From contig NZ_CP019607.1 in assembly GCF_001998865.1 (NCBI RefSeq), positions 930,001-994,000 of the forward strand: a stretch of DNA of 64,000 nt, in the 5' to 3' direction. Below, one piece after another: positions 45,719 to 54,661 of this stretch (its first letter is position 1; every line of letters starts with the position of its first letter). The notes below the pieces were generated by a model. It was not told the origin of the DNA and did not search any database. It worked only from the letters and a program-made list of their open reading frames with translations. The DNA comes from Tessaracoccus flavescens (GTDB taxonomy: Bacteria > Actinomycetota > Actinomycetes > Propionibacteriales > Propionibacteriaceae). Both the position numbers and the translations under genes were made by a program.

Positions 45719-47068
45719 TCAGGCCAGGTCGCGGGCCACCGCTGCGGCGACCTCGCGGCCGGAGCGCACCGCGCCCTCCATGTAGCCGTTGAACCGGGTC
45801 GAGTACTCGGCGCCTGCCCAGTGCAGCACGCCCTCGGGCTCGGCGAGGATCGGGCCGTTGGTGGTCCACACGCCGGGCGAGAAGTGGGCGCCGTGGCAGC
45901 CGCCGGTGAACTTCTCGCTCGACCAGTTGCGCTCGATGTAGGCCACCGGCTTGGCTGCCGTCTGCCCGAAGGTGCGCACGACGGAATCGACGAAGGCGCG
46001 CTCGCGCAGGCTGACGGAGCGGCGCGAAAGCGAGTCGGCGTCGGCCCCCTCGAAGAAGCCCATCAGGTGGCCGCGGTTGGAGTTGTCCGCGGTCGTGTCG
46101 AACGTGACCCGCACCGCCCCCTGGTCTGCGCTGGACTGGCCGGAGAAGCCCCTGTCGCGCCAGAAGGGATGGTCGTAGATCAGGAAGGCCTTGATCACGT
46201 TGCCGGGGGCGACCTTGTCGGCTGCCTCCTTGCGCCAGGCGGGCAGCGGCGGGTCGTACTCCATCGCGACGGCGAGCTGCGGAGGAAGGGTCGAGATGAC
46301 CTGCTTGGCCTCGATCTCCTCGCCGTCGGCGAGCGTCACGGTGGCGGAGCGGTCGGAGTAGGCGACCTTGACCGCCTCGGCGTTCAGTCGGACCACGTCA
46401 CCGAGACGATCGGCGAGCGCGGTGGCGACGGTGGCCATCCCCCCGTCGACGCGCTTCTGGTGCAGGCCGCCGTTGCTTGCGAGCATCGTCTCGAGATCGG
46501 GGCCGGAGTTGACCTGGTGCAGGCCCTCGAGCAGCGTCGCGCCCTTCGGCATCGGGCCGAACGCGGCGGCGTAGACCTCTGCGAATCGGCGCTGGGCGCC
46601 CTGGGTGCGCAGGTTCGTCGAGACCCAGCGGCGCAGATCCTGACCGAGCCAGGCCCCATTGGACTTGCGCCAGGCCGGGTCGTCACGCAGACGCTCGGCG
46701 AGGCGACGGAGCCGCAGCAGGCCCTGGCCGAGGTCGGAGACCTCGAACGGGGTGAGCGTGGGAGCCTCGTCCGAGGACGGCACCTCCAGCGCCTGGCCTC
46801 GGAGCCGGACGACGAGGTTGCCCTTGGCGGGGAGCCCGATGGTGGTGAGTCCGAGGTCGTCGATGATCTCGGTGAGTGCGGCGAAGCCTGGGCCGATCCA
46901 CTGGCCACCGAGCTCGACGTACCCGCCGTCGCTCAGCACACGGTTCTCGACCCGGCCGCCGACCCGGTCGCGCCCTTCGAGCACGACAACCTTCAGTCCC
47001 CGGTCGACGAGGTACTGAGCAGCCACGAGCCCTGCAAGGCCCGCACCGATGATGGCGCAGTCCAACAC
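45719..47068 (-). CDS. Flavin-containing monoamine oxidase family protein
   Basis: A 449-residue FAD-dependent amine oxidase. The dinucleotide motif is at the start (CAIIGAGLAGLVAAQYL), then EGRDRVGGRV and the substrate channel residue region LGGQWIGPG. The C-terminal FAD motif is GVLHWAGAEYSTRFNGYMEG, and GGCHGAHFSPG is similar to that of MAO-like enzymes. No signal peptide; presumably oxidises an amine such as putrescine, with H2O2 release. The covalent cysteine of mammalian MAO is not evident. Confidence 0.88.
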   Translation of the reverse strand: MLDCAIIGAGLAGLVAAQYLVDRGLKVVVLEGRDRVGGRVENRVLSDGGYVELGGQWIGPGFAALTEIIDDLGLTTIGLPAKGNLVVRLRGQALEVPSSDEAPTLTPFEVSDLGQGLLRLRRLAERLRDDPAWRKSNGAWLGQDLRRWVSTNLRTQGAQRRFAEVYAAAFGPMPKGATLLEGLHQVNSGPDLETMLASNGGLHQKRVDGGMATVATALADRLGDVVRLNAEAVKVAYSDRSATVTLADGEEIEAKQVISTLPPQLAVAMEYDPPLPAWRKEAADKVAPGNVIKAFLIYDHPFWRDRGFSGQSSADQGAVRVTFDTTADNSNRGHLMGFFEGADADSLSRRSVSLRERAFVDSVVRTFGQTAAKPVAYIERNWSSEKFTGGCHGAHFSPGVWTTNGPILAEPEGVLHWAGAEYSTRFNGYMEGAVRSGREVAAAVARDLA

Positions 47069-47191
47069 GTGTCTCCTCCTCCGCAGATCATCCCCGAGGT
47101 GATCGGGGCGCGATGCTCAGCCTACAAGGACCGCTGCATCACTCAGCGCACGGCCTTGGTTAAGGGCGCTGTCACCTGAGCACATGGAAAA

Positions 47192-47219
47192 GGGGACGGA
47201 CCCGAAGAGGATCCGTCCC
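47192..47219 (-). terminator. tRNA-Thr terminator
   Basis: On the minus strand GGGACGGAT and GTCCGTCCC form a stem with a short loop, immediately followed by CCTTTTCC. It lies 8 bases beyond the tRNA 3' end. Confidence 0.7.
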
Positions 47220-47227
47220 ACTGTCCG

Positions 47228-47300
47228 AGCCGCCCACGGGATTCGAACCCGTGACCTACGCTTTACGAGAGCGTCGCTCTACCGACTGAGCTAGGGCGGC
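47228..47300 (-). tRNA. tRNA-Thr (CGT)
   Basis: A 73-base cloverleaf read on the minus strand: acceptor arms GCCGCCC/GGGCGGC with U as discriminator, D arm GCTC-AGTCGGTA-GAGC, anticodon stem ACGCT/AGCGT around CTCGTAA, T arm with GGTTCGAATCC. The anticodon CGT reads ACG threonine codons. CCA is not encoded. No intron. Confidence 0.97.
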
Positions 47301-47346
47301 AGCAGGACGGAACTATACCGAACCAGCCCACGGTTTGACGAACCGG

Positions 47347-49002
47347 CTACGAGCAGGTGGTGCCCTCCTTCGGCGCCTTCCCTTCGTAGAGGTATTCGTC
47401 GACCGCCTTGCCGATGCAGCCGTTGTCACCGCTGACCGCCCCGTGACCCGCGCCGTCCAGGGTCAGGAGGGTGCCCGACTCCAACTGCTCGGCCATGGAG
47501 ACGGCCTGCTCGTACGGGGTGGCGGAGTCGCCGGTGGTGCCGACGACCAGGATCGTCGGGGCTCCGGCGGCGGTGAGCTTGAGTTGGGGAGCCGAGCCTG
47601 CGGTCCAGTACTGACAGTTGTAGCTCGTGCCCATGTTGGGGGCGAGGACGGGGGCCTCGTCGAAGGTCTCGCGCCAGTCTTCGAGCACCGGGGCGGCCCC
47701 CTCGTCGACGCCGTCGACGCATGCCATGGCGGGGAAGGCGTAGGCGATCGTGTCGTAGCCATTTCCTGCACGGCCGTTCATGGCGTCGGCGGCCTGCAGG
47801 AGCGGCTCGCCGTCACCGGCCATCCCCGCCTTCAGGAAATCGGCCAGGGTGCGGTAGGCGGTGTCGTCCTCGTAGAGGAACATGGCGACGCCGGAGGCGC
47901 CGAGGGTCTGGGTCAGTTCGCGGTTGCCGACCTTCAGCGGCTTGGCGTCCAGGCCGGAGAGGAAGGACGCGATGTCGTCGTTGATCGCCAACTGATCGTC
48001 GCCGAGCTCACACAGATCGGAGCCTGCGCACCACTTCGTGAAGTTGTTCAGGGCGAGTTCGAAGCCCGCGACCTGCGGCACCTCGTCCTTTCCCGTGATG
48101 TCGACGGCGGCGTCCAGCACGAGCCGTCCGACGGAGTTGGGGAACAGCTGCGCGTAGGTGGCTCCCACGTAGGTGCCGTAGGAGACGCCCACGTAGTTCA
48201 GCTTTTCGGCGCCGAGGAGGTGCCGCAGCAGGTCGAGGTCGCGCACCACGTCGATGGTGGTGATGTGGTCGAGCAGTTGGGCCGAGCCGTCGCGGCACTC
48301 CTTTGCGAAGGTCTTCGCGCCGTCGCGCAGCGCCGTGTCCTCCGCGGCGTCGTCGGGGCTGCCGTCGAGGTTCATGAACGCGTCGGTGCTCTTGAGCCCG
48401 CCGCACACGACGTGCGTGGACTGCCCCGTCCCGCGAGGGTCCCAGCCGACGGCGTCGTAGTTGACGAAGCGCCCAGCCATCGACTCGGCGTAGCCCTGCC
48501 CGCCGAACCCGGGGCCGCCGGGGTTGAAGAAGAGGGGGCCGCGCGACGAGTCGCCAGACGGGACGCGGCGCACCGCGATCTCGATGGCCTCGCCCTCGGG
48601 CTCGTCCCAGTCGAGCGGAGCGGTGATGGTCGCGCACTGCGCCTTCTGGGAATCTGGGCAGAGTTCCCAGTCGACGACCTGGGATGCGTAGTCGGAGTAG
48701 TCGCCAAGCGAGTCGAGGAACTCGACGCGGGGCGTTCCCGAGGCCTTGTAGTCGGTCTGACGGTCGGCGTTGTCGTTCTTTCCCGCCGGGAAGGTCTCGT
48801 ACTCGGAGATCTTCTTCTCGGGCATGCCGGGCATCCGCTCACCCTCGGCCACCGGATCGGGCGTGTACGGTCCGACGGTGGTCGGCGAGGCAGGCACGTC
48901 GCGGCTGCGGCCGCCGAGCATGTTGCCCAGGAACAGCGCCCCGACCAGTGCGATCGCGATCGCCGCCAGAATCATCTGGATCACCTGGACCGACCTACTC
49001 AT
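47347..49002 (-). CDS. Secreted alpha/beta hydrolase, tripeptidyl aminopeptidase (TAP/SlpD) family
   Basis: A 551-residue exported serine hydrolase. A membrane span (about 7-29) anchors it, followed by a charged linker. The oxyanion region FFNPGGPGFGGQGY and the nucleophile elbow GVSYGTYVGAT (GxSxG) identify the alpha/beta fold; the acid and histidine lie in LVVGTTGDSATPYE and LLTLDGAGHGAV. The C-terminal part resembles the TAP-like domain. Members remove tripeptides or hydrolyse esters outside the cell. The start overlaps the ricT stop by 8 bases. Confidence 0.88.
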   Translation of the reverse strand: MSRSVQVIQMILAAIAIALVGALFLGNMLGGRSRDVPASPTTVGPYTPDPVAEGERMPGMPEKKISEYETFPAGKNDNADRQTDYKASGTPRVEFLDSLGDYSDYASQVVDWELCPDSQKAQCATITAPLDWDEPEGEAIEIAVRRVPSGDSSRGPLFFNPGGPGFGGQGYAESMAGRFVNYDAVGWDPRGTGQSTHVVCGGLKSTDAFMNLDGSPDDAAEDTALRDGAKTFAKECRDGSAQLLDHITTIDVVRDLDLLRHLLGAEKLNYVGVSYGTYVGATYAQLFPNSVGRLVLDAAVDITGKDEVPQVAGFELALNNFTKWCAGSDLCELGDDQLAINDDIASFLSGLDAKPLKVGNRELTQTLGASGVAMFLYEDDTAYRTLADFLKAGMAGDGEPLLQAADAMNGRAGNGYDTIAYAFPAMACVDGVDEGAAPVLEDWRETFDEAPVLAPNMGTSYNCQYWTAGSAPQLKLTAAGAPTILVVGTTGDSATPYEQAVSMAEQLESGTLLTLDGAGHGAVSGDNGCIGKAVDEYLYEGKAPKEGTTCS

Positions 49003-49831
49003 GCGGTTCCTCTCCTACTCGGGCTAGCCGCGTCGAACATACCGATTCGAGGGGGCAGCGGATCACCCCGCTCGTGCGGGTCCGGACGATCACCTGACCC
49101 GCCGGGACGTTGTGCCCGACGACGACGCCGGATTCCTCGTCCACCTCCACCCGCTCCCCCACCTCGGGGGCGCGGTTGAGGAAGTCGACATACAGGCGAT
49201 GTTCGTACTTCAGGCAGCACATCAGCCGTCCGCATGCCCCGGCTATCTGCAGCGGGTTGGACGCAAGTCCCTGCAGCTTTGCGAGGCGGGCCGAGACGGG
49301 GTCGAAGTCGGTGAGGAAGGTGGTGCAGCACAGCTGTCTGCCGCAGCTGCCGACTCCCCCGATCAACCTCGCGGCATCACGCGCGCCGACCTGGCGCAGG
49401 TCGACCCTCGCCTCGAGGGCGCGCGCCAGCTCGCTCAGGAGGGCACGGAAGTCGACCCGGTGGGGGGCTGTGAAGTAGACGGCCACCATCCGGTCGAACT
49501 GGTCGGAGCGGTCGAGGTAGTCGGTCCCGACGACCTTCATGGGCAGCCCGTGACGCGCGATCAGCTCGCGGGCCGTCTCTGCGGCCGAAGCCCTGATCCG
49601 CCGGTTGGTCTCATCGCGTTCATGGTCGGACGGCTCCGCGGGACCGGCGCACACAGGCAGTTCACCGAACCCCTCGCGCGCCTCCTCGGGGGCCCACACG
49701 CACTGGGCCAGTTCGTCGCCGTCAGCTGTCGGGTACAGCACCCAGTCCCCGACCCGGTAGTCGCGTTCGCCCGGGTCGAGGTAGTGCAGTTGGCCGTGGC
49801 GCTCGAACGCCACCGCCATCACCTTCGCCAT
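48995..49831 (-). CDS. ricT: PSP1 domain protein (RicT/YaaT family)
   Basis: A 278-residue cytoplasmic protein. The central PSP1 region reads RVDFRALLSELARALEARVD, and its cysteine clusters GGVGSCGRQLCCTTFL and GACGRLMCCLKYEH match YaaT/RicT, where the cysteines hold a [4Fe-4S] cluster in a complex that stimulates RNase Y in Bacillus. Its role in actinobacteria is not established. It lies just downstream of the DoxX-like gene and holB in the same direction. Confidence 0.9.
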   Translation of the reverse strand: MAKVMAVAFERHGQLHYLDPGERDYRVGDWVLYPTADGDELAQCVWAPEEAREGFGELPVCAGPAEPSDHERDETNRRIRASAAETARELIARHGLPMKVVGTDYLDRSDQFDRMVAVYFTAPHRVDFRALLSELARALEARVDLRQVGARDAARLIGGVGSCGRQLCCTTFLTDFDPVSARLAKLQGLASNPLQIAGACGRLMCCLKYEHRLYVDFLNRAPEVGERVEVDEESGVVVGHNVPAGQVIVRTRTSGVIRCPLESVCSTRLARVGEEPHE

Positions 49832-49862
49832 GGATCACAGACTAACGGGCGCCGACAAGCAT

Positions 49863-49890
49863 GAGGCCCCCGGTGGTGACCGGGGGCCTC
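49863..49890 (-). terminator. Hairpin after the DoxX-like gene
   Basis: Perfect 12-bp stem GAGGCCCCCGGT with a GGTG loop, between the DoxX-like gene and ricT. It probably ends the upstream transcript; there is no U-tract. Confidence 0.65.
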
Positions 49891-49905
49891 GTCTGCGTCA
49901 GAGGA

Positions 49906-51633
49906 TCAGTGGCGCTTGGCCTGCCTTGAGTTCCAGCGCGCCTTGGAGATGGCTCCGTCGATGCCTGCCTTTCCGCCTCCGATGGAGAACAGCAGGATGC
50001 CGATGGCCAGCAGGACGAGTTCCTTGTCGCCGCGGAAGCCTTCCATGTTCTCCACGAAGATCGGGAACGGACCCCAGCGCAGGAAGGCGAGGGCGGCACC
50101 GGAGATCACGGCCAGCAGGAGGCCCACGATCCGCACCCCGAGCCCGAGCACCAGCATCACGGCCATGGCCGCGAGGGTGAACCCGAGGCCCCACGCGATC
50201 TCGCGGGTGTACGGCAGGACGGTCTGCTCGAGGTATTCGGCGGTTCGCGTCACGTTGCCGAGGATCTGCCAGGCGGCGACGCCGAGCACGAAGGCGAGGA
50301 CAAGTCGCAGCACGAGCAGCCCGAAGCTGCCGAACCCGCCGACGCCGGGGCGGCGAAGAGGCGCGGGGTCGCGCAGGGCGTTGGCCTCCGAGGTGGCCAC
50401 GAGTCCGAGTCGCTGGTCGCGAGCCTCCTTCTCGAGCCGGAGCTGCTCGGCGCGCTGCTCCTCCTCGGCCGCCTCGGCCTCGAGCGAACCGCGGGTGTCG
50501 ATCACCTGGGTGTGCTCGCCATTGTCGTCGCGATAGAGGCCCGCCATCGAGGCGGTCGCTCCGACGGCAGCGGCCTCCTCGGCGCCCACCGGGCGGGCGA
50601 AGGGGGCTGCGGCGGCGTCGTGCTGCCGGGTCTCGGTCATGGACTCGTCCTCCGGGTTGGCCGCGTCGTCCGCGGTCGTGGTCTGATCGACGAGCGGCGC
50701 CTGGTCGTCCGCCGGCTTGTAGCTGGTCTCCTCGATCACGGACTCGCGTTCGGCCGCGACTGCGGGGGCGACATAGGCGACACCCTCCTCACGCAGGTCG
50801 TCTGCCGGTTCGGTGGCGGGGAGGGGCGCATCCATCGGCTCGGGCGGCAGCGGCTCGTCGACGGGGCCGAGGGTGGGCTCGCCGGCCTGGACGAGCTCGT
50901 CCTCAGCTGCGGGAGCGACGTCGCGGTCCGCGGTCGGCTGGTCGAGCACGGTCTCGGTGTGGGAATCGTCGATCAAGCGCTCATCGGCCGGATCGGGAGC
51001 GGCGATCGGCGCGTCGACCGCGCGTTCGGACTCGCTCTCGACCGCCTGGGAGGCCGGTTCACGCACCATCGTCTGGTCCGGATCCCCGAAGAACTCGGGC
51101 TGCGCCTCAGGCGACGGTTCGACCTGGTCCTCAGGGAACACGACGGTGGGCCGCGGAGGGACGTCGTCGGCGCGGTCACCGGCCAACGGCTGATCGGCGA
51201 TCTGAGCGCCGTGGTCGTCTGCGCCAGATGCCTGCTCGACGTCGGCGTCGCTGCGGGTCTCGTCACCGGCAAGGGGCGCGGCCGAGTCGGCGACGGGCTG
51301 ATCGGCGGGAGCGTCGTCGGGCTCGTCGACAGGAGCGTCGTAAGCGATCGGCTGATCCACGGGAGCATCAGCGACCGGCTCATCCGCGGCGATGTCGGCC
51401 TCGGAAGCGTCCGAGCGGAAGATCGACTCGTCCGCGACGACCGGCTCTGAGGACTCGTCCGAGCTCGCACCTTCCGGCGCGGTGGGCTGTGGCGTGGGAA
51501 CGGGGACGGTCTGCTCCGAGGAGTAGTCGTCCCATTCGTTGGCCTCGACAGGCACGCCGTAGTCGTCCTGCTCCTGGCTCCAGTCATCGGCCTCGCGCGG
51601 AGTGCCGACCTGCCGCCAATCGTTGTTGGACAT
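49906..51633 (-). CDS. Protein with long acidic disordered N-terminus and C-terminal DoxX-like membrane domain
   Basis: A 575-residue protein. Residues 1 to about 340 are low-complexity, very rich in Asp, Glu, Ala and Pro (for example VADAPVDQPIAYDAPVDEP), with irregular repeats of ADxPVADxP type. Residues about 435-575 contain four hydrophobic spans and end ELVLLAIGILLFSIGGGKAG then IDGAI, similar to the end of DoxX proteins. Function unknown; the disordered part is probably cytoplasmic. The DoxX assignment rests on the C-terminus only. Confidence 0.65.
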   Translation of the reverse strand: MSNNDWRQVGTPREADDWSQEQDDYGVPVEANEWDDYSSEQTVPVPTPQPTAPEGASSDESSEPVVADESIFRSDASEADIAADEPVADAPVDQPIAYDAPVDEPDDAPADQPVADSAAPLAGDETRSDADVEQASGADDHGAQIADQPLAGDRADDVPPRPTVVFPEDQVEPSPEAQPEFFGDPDQTMVREPASQAVESESERAVDAPIAAPDPADERLIDDSHTETVLDQPTADRDVAPAAEDELVQAGEPTLGPVDEPLPPEPMDAPLPATEPADDLREEGVAYVAPAVAAERESVIEETSYKPADDQAPLVDQTTTADDAANPEDESMTETRQHDAAAAPFARPVGAEEAAAVGATASMAGLYRDDNGEHTQVIDTRGSLEAEAAEEEQRAEQLRLEKEARDQRLGLVATSEANALRDPAPLRRPGVGGFGSFGLLVLRLVLAFVLGVAAWQILGNVTRTAEYLEQTVLPYTREIAWGLGFTLAAMAVMLVLGLGVRIVGLLLAVISGAALAFLRWGPFPIFVENMEGFRGDKELVLLAIGILLFSIGGGKAGIDGAISKARWNSRQAKRH

Positions 51634-51719
51634 GTCGCGATTCCCCTATCCGTGGGCATTCTTGCACCACATCTTGACACCGACAGCGCCGTCGATCCGG
51701 GGTGACACGCCCGGGCGGG

Positions 51720-52868
51720 TCAGGTCCGGCCTGCGAGCGAGAGCGAGATCAGCAGGGCCTCGAGGGCGAGCAGCGGGGCGACGTTGCCCTCGAGCGCCGT
51801 GCGGGCGCGCAGGATGGCGTCGAGCGCCCGGACCGTCTGCTCCGGCGTTGAGCGCCTGGCGATGGGGGTGATCTCGTCGGCCAGATCGGAGTTGACGAGG
51901 CTCACCTCTGGGGCGGTCTGGGTGGCGAGCACGTCGCGGTAGTACGCGGTGAACTCGGTGAGCACGCGGTCGAGCGCGTCGCGCTGGAGCCGCTTCACGC
52001 GGGCCTTCTGCTGGTCCTCCAGGTCTCGCAGTGCCGCCTGGGCGTTGCGCGGCTTCACCCCGCGGGTGCCGAGCCCGAGCGCCTCCTGGAGCGCGGCCAG
52101 TTCCTTGGCGTCCAGTTCGGCGGTGGCCTGCTTCGCCTCCTCGGCCGCGGAGTCGACGAGGTTGTGGGCCGCGTCGAGACAGGCGGTCACCGACGTGAGC
52201 CGCCCTGGCAGGGCGAGGATCTCCCTGCGCCGGATCCTCGCCTCCTCGTTGCGGGCGAGCATCCGCGCCCGCCCGATGTGCCCCTGCGCCGCACGGGCCG
52301 AGTGCGCGGCGAGCGCCGCGGGGATGCCGTCGCGTTGGACGAGCAGTTCGGTGACGGCCTCGTCGCTCGGAGTGACCAGCTTGATCACGCGGCTGCGGGA
52401 ACGCACGGTGATGATCACGTCATCCGGGCTGGGGGCGCACAGGAGCCACACGGTCTTCGGAGCCGGCTCCTCCAGCCCCTTGAGCAGCGCGTCCGCGCCC
52501 CGCTCGGTGATCCGGTCGGCATCCTCGACCACGACGATCTGGTAGCGGCCCTTCACCGGGCTGAGGTTCGCCCTTCCGACAAGCGCACGCACCTCGTCGA
52601 CGCCGATCGACAACTGCTCCGTGCGAAGCAGCGTCACGTCGGGGTGTGCTCCGGAGAGGGTGGTGCGGCACTCCTCGCATTCGCCGCAGCCCCCGCGTGG
52701 ACACTGGAGGGCTGCGGCGAACGCCTTCGCCGCGTTGGAGCGGCCTGAGCCGGGAGGCCCGACGAACAGCCAGGCGTGGGTCATGGCGTGGCGACGTCCC
52801 TCGACGGCGCGACGCAGCGTCTCCACCGCGCGCCCCTGGCCGATCAGTTCGGAGTAGACGTCACCCAT
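51720..52868 (-). CDS. holB: DNA polymerase III subunit delta'
   Basis: A 382-residue clamp-loader subunit. The nucleotide-binding region is degenerate (FVGPPGSGRSNAAKAFAAAL), as usual for delta'. Zinc-finger cysteines are in CPRGGCGECEECRT, and VVVEDADRITERGADALLKG followed by LEEP matches the SRC-like region. I set the start at the ATG with MGDVYSELIGQGRAVE, as in homologues. Located close to tmk, the common pairing in actinobacteria, but tauE and its leader now lie between. Confidence 0.92.
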   Translation of the reverse strand: MGDVYSELIGQGRAVETLRRAVEGRRHAMTHAWLFVGPPGSGRSNAAKAFAAALQCPRGGCGECEECRTTLSGAHPDVTLLRTEQLSIGVDEVRALVGRANLSPVKGRYQIVVVEDADRITERGADALLKGLEEPAPKTVWLLCAPSPDDVIITVRSRSRVIKLVTPSDEAVTELLVQRDGIPAALAAHSARAAQGHIGRARMLARNEEARIRRREILALPGRLTSVTACLDAAHNLVDSAAEEAKQATAELDAKELAALQEALGLGTRGVKPRNAQAALRDLEDQQKARVKRLQRDALDRVLTEFTAYYRDVLATQTAPEVSLVNSDLADEITPIARRSTPEQTVRALDAILRARTALEGNVAPLLALEALLISLSLAGRT

Positions 52869-52884
52869 GAGGGCAATCCTGCCA

Positions 52885-53811
52885 TCAGGCGACGACAGCA
52901 TCACCCTCGGTCGCGCCCTCGTCCACAGCCTCCGTGGCCGCAGCCTCCTGACCACGGGTGCGCAGATGCGAGCGCACCGACCAGCCGATGGCCAGCACGG
53001 CGACGGTGAAGGCCGCGATGTAGAGGGGAAGGTGCGCGGCCGACGGGATGTCGAAGGCCTTCAGCAGGGAGCGGATGTTGACGATCACGATCGCCGATCC
53101 GGCGGCCGCACCGAGGATCCGCGGAGGAAGGTGGCGCACCAGCCACGCGGCGATGGGCGCCGCGATCAGCCCTCCGAGAAGCAGCGCGAGCGCCATCCAC
53201 CACACGATGCCCTGGCCACCGAGGCCGATCAGGAACCCGAGGCTGGCGGCGATGGCGACGAGGAACTCGCTCGCGTCGATGGTGCCGATCACCTTGCGGG
53301 GCTCCATCCGGCCGCTCGCGAGCAGGGCGGGCGTGCCGACCGGCCCCCAACCTCCGCCGCCGGTGGCGTCGACGAAGCCCGCGAAGATGCCGAGCGGGGC
53401 CAGGAACTTCGTCGGGAGTCGCCGTCCGAGGTGCCTGGTTGAGATGCCGAAGAAGGTGAAGCGGATCAGCACATAGATGCCGAGGACCAGCAGGATCACG
53501 GCCATCAGCGGCGCTGCGGCCTCGGTGCTCAACTGGGAGAGCACCGTCGCGCCGAGGAAGGCGCCGACGGCGCCTGGGATGCCGATCCGGGCGACGACCT
53601 TCCAGTCGACGTTGCCGAAGCGGTGGTGTGAGACGCCAGAGGCGAGCGTCGTGCCGATCTCGGCGAGGTGGACGGTGGCCGAGGCCATGGCGGGGTTGGT
53701 CCCGATGGCGAGCAGCAGGGTGGTTGAGGTGACGCCGTATGCCATGCCGAGCGAGCCGTCGACGAGTTGGGCGGCGAGGCCGACGAGGGCGAGAAGGACG
53801 AATTTGAGCAT
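52885..53811 (-). CDS. TauE/SafE family sulfite or organosulfonate exporter
   Basis: A 308-residue membrane protein with about eight spans and the duplicated TauE motif: GSLGMAYGVTSTTLLLA with ASATVHLAEIGTT in the first half, and GFVDATGGGGWGPVGTPALL with GTIDASEFLVA in the second. It probably exports sulfite or a related sulfur anion. It is preceded, with a 37-base gap, by a cysteine-containing leader peptide and hairpin, so expression is likely linked to cysteine supply. Confidence 0.88.
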   Translation of the reverse strand: MLKFVLLALVGLAAQLVDGSLGMAYGVTSTTLLLAIGTNPAMASATVHLAEIGTTLASGVSHHRFGNVDWKVVARIGIPGAVGAFLGATVLSQLSTEAAAPLMAVILLVLGIYVLIRFTFFGISTRHLGRRLPTKFLAPLGIFAGFVDATGGGGWGPVGTPALLASGRMEPRKVIGTIDASEFLVAIAASLGFLIGLGGQGIVWWMALALLLGGLIAAPIAAWLVRHLPPRILGAAAGSAIVIVNIRSLLKAFDIPSAAHLPLYIAAFTVAVLAIGWSVRSHLRTRGQEAAATEAVDEGATEGDAVVA

Positions 53812-53830
53812 GAGGATTCCTGGGTTCGAT

Positions 53831-53852
53831 CTGACGGGGAGGGGCTCGTCAG
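53831..53852 (-). promoter_or_regulatory. Hairpin overlapping the leader-peptide stop (attenuator candidate)
   Basis: CTGACG and CGTCAG form a perfect 6-bp stem with a 10-base loop. The 5' arm contains the TGA stop of the leader peptide. A ribosome stalled at the Cys codon, three codons before the stop, would cover the 5' arm and prevent pairing, a plausible control of tauE translation or transcription. Confidence 0.5.
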
Positions 53853-53917
53853 GCCGGACACAGGGCGCTGGAGACGCGCATGTAGTCGACCGCGCGTCGT
53901 GCGATGGGATAGAACAT
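53849..53917 (-). CDS. 22-residue cysteine leader peptide upstream of tauE
   Basis: A short open frame with an ideal AAGGAGG five to seven bases before its ATG. It encodes 22 residues that begin MFYPIARRAVDY and end RVSSALCPA, with a single Cys at position 20. The pattern (R)RxVDxxRVxSALC matches the conserved actinobacterial putative leader peptides found upstream of sulfur-metabolism and sulfate/sulfite transport genes. It ends 37 bases before tauE. It probably acts in cis by ribosome behaviour at the Cys codon, not as a functional protein. Confidence 0.8.
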   Translation of the reverse strand: MFYPIARRAVDYMRVSSALCPA

Positions 53918-54046
53918 GTCGCCTCCTTCTGATGCAGGAGTCAAACACGCATGGAGGCCGTCTGGGAACGCCCGGAACGGCTATTTCCGACGGATTTCGC
54001 TGTGGGGAGAATCGCGGAATACCCGCGGCCACAGCGTGGTTCAGTC

Positions 54047-54661
54047 TTATCCAGGCAGGAGCGATTCGACCCTCTGACGGATCTGGGACGAAATGTCCTC
54101 GCGGGTGCCGCGGGCGTTGATCACGAGGAAGTGGTCGGGATCTGCGGCTGCCTGGTCGAGGAAGAAGGCCCGTGCGCGGTGGTGCAGGTCGATGCCTGCC
54201 TGTTCGAGCCGGTCCTTCTCCGCGATCCTCGCGACCGCATCGCCGGGGTCCGCGTCGAGCAGGATGGTCAGATCGGGTCGGAGCCCGCCGACGGCCCACC
54301 AGCCGAAGTGTGCGATGTCGTCCATGGCCAGCTCGCGCCCCGCACCCTGGTAGGCGATCATCGACAGGACATAGCGGTCGCTGATCACGATCTCTCCGCG
54401 TTCGAGCGCAGGCGCGATCAGTTCGTGCACGTGCTGGGCCTTGTCAGCGGCGTACATGAGCGCCTCGGCCCGCGGGGACACGTCGCCGTAGGCCGGGTCG
54501 AGCACCAGCCTGCGCAGCTCGGTGCCGACCTCGGTCCCGCCGGGCTGGCGCGTCCTGACGTGCGCGAGGCCACGCTCGTCAAGCCAACGGCTCAGCAGGT
54601 CGACCTGTGTGGTCTTCCCGACCGAGTCGCCGCCCTCGAACACCACGAACAGTCCACTCAT
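54047..54661 (-). CDS. tmk: Thymidylate kinase
   Basis: A 204-residue kinase forming dTDP. The P-loop is GGDSVGKT at about 10-17, followed by RQPGGTEVG (the DR(E/Q)PGGT motif of the family) and ISDRYVLSMIAYQGAGR, which is the thymidylate-kinase signature. The start overlaps the CYTH/CHAD-like gene stop by 4 bases. Confidence 0.95.
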   Translation of the reverse strand: MSGLFVVFEGGDSVGKTTQVDLLSRWLDERGLAHVRTRQPGGTEVGTELRRLVLDPAYGDVSPRAEALMYAADKAQHVHELIAPALERGEIVISDRYVLSMIAYQGAGRELAMDDIAHFGWWAVGGLRPDLTILLDADPGDAVARIAEKDRLEQAGIDLHHRARAFFLDQAAADPDHFLVINARGTREDISSQIRQRVESLLPG

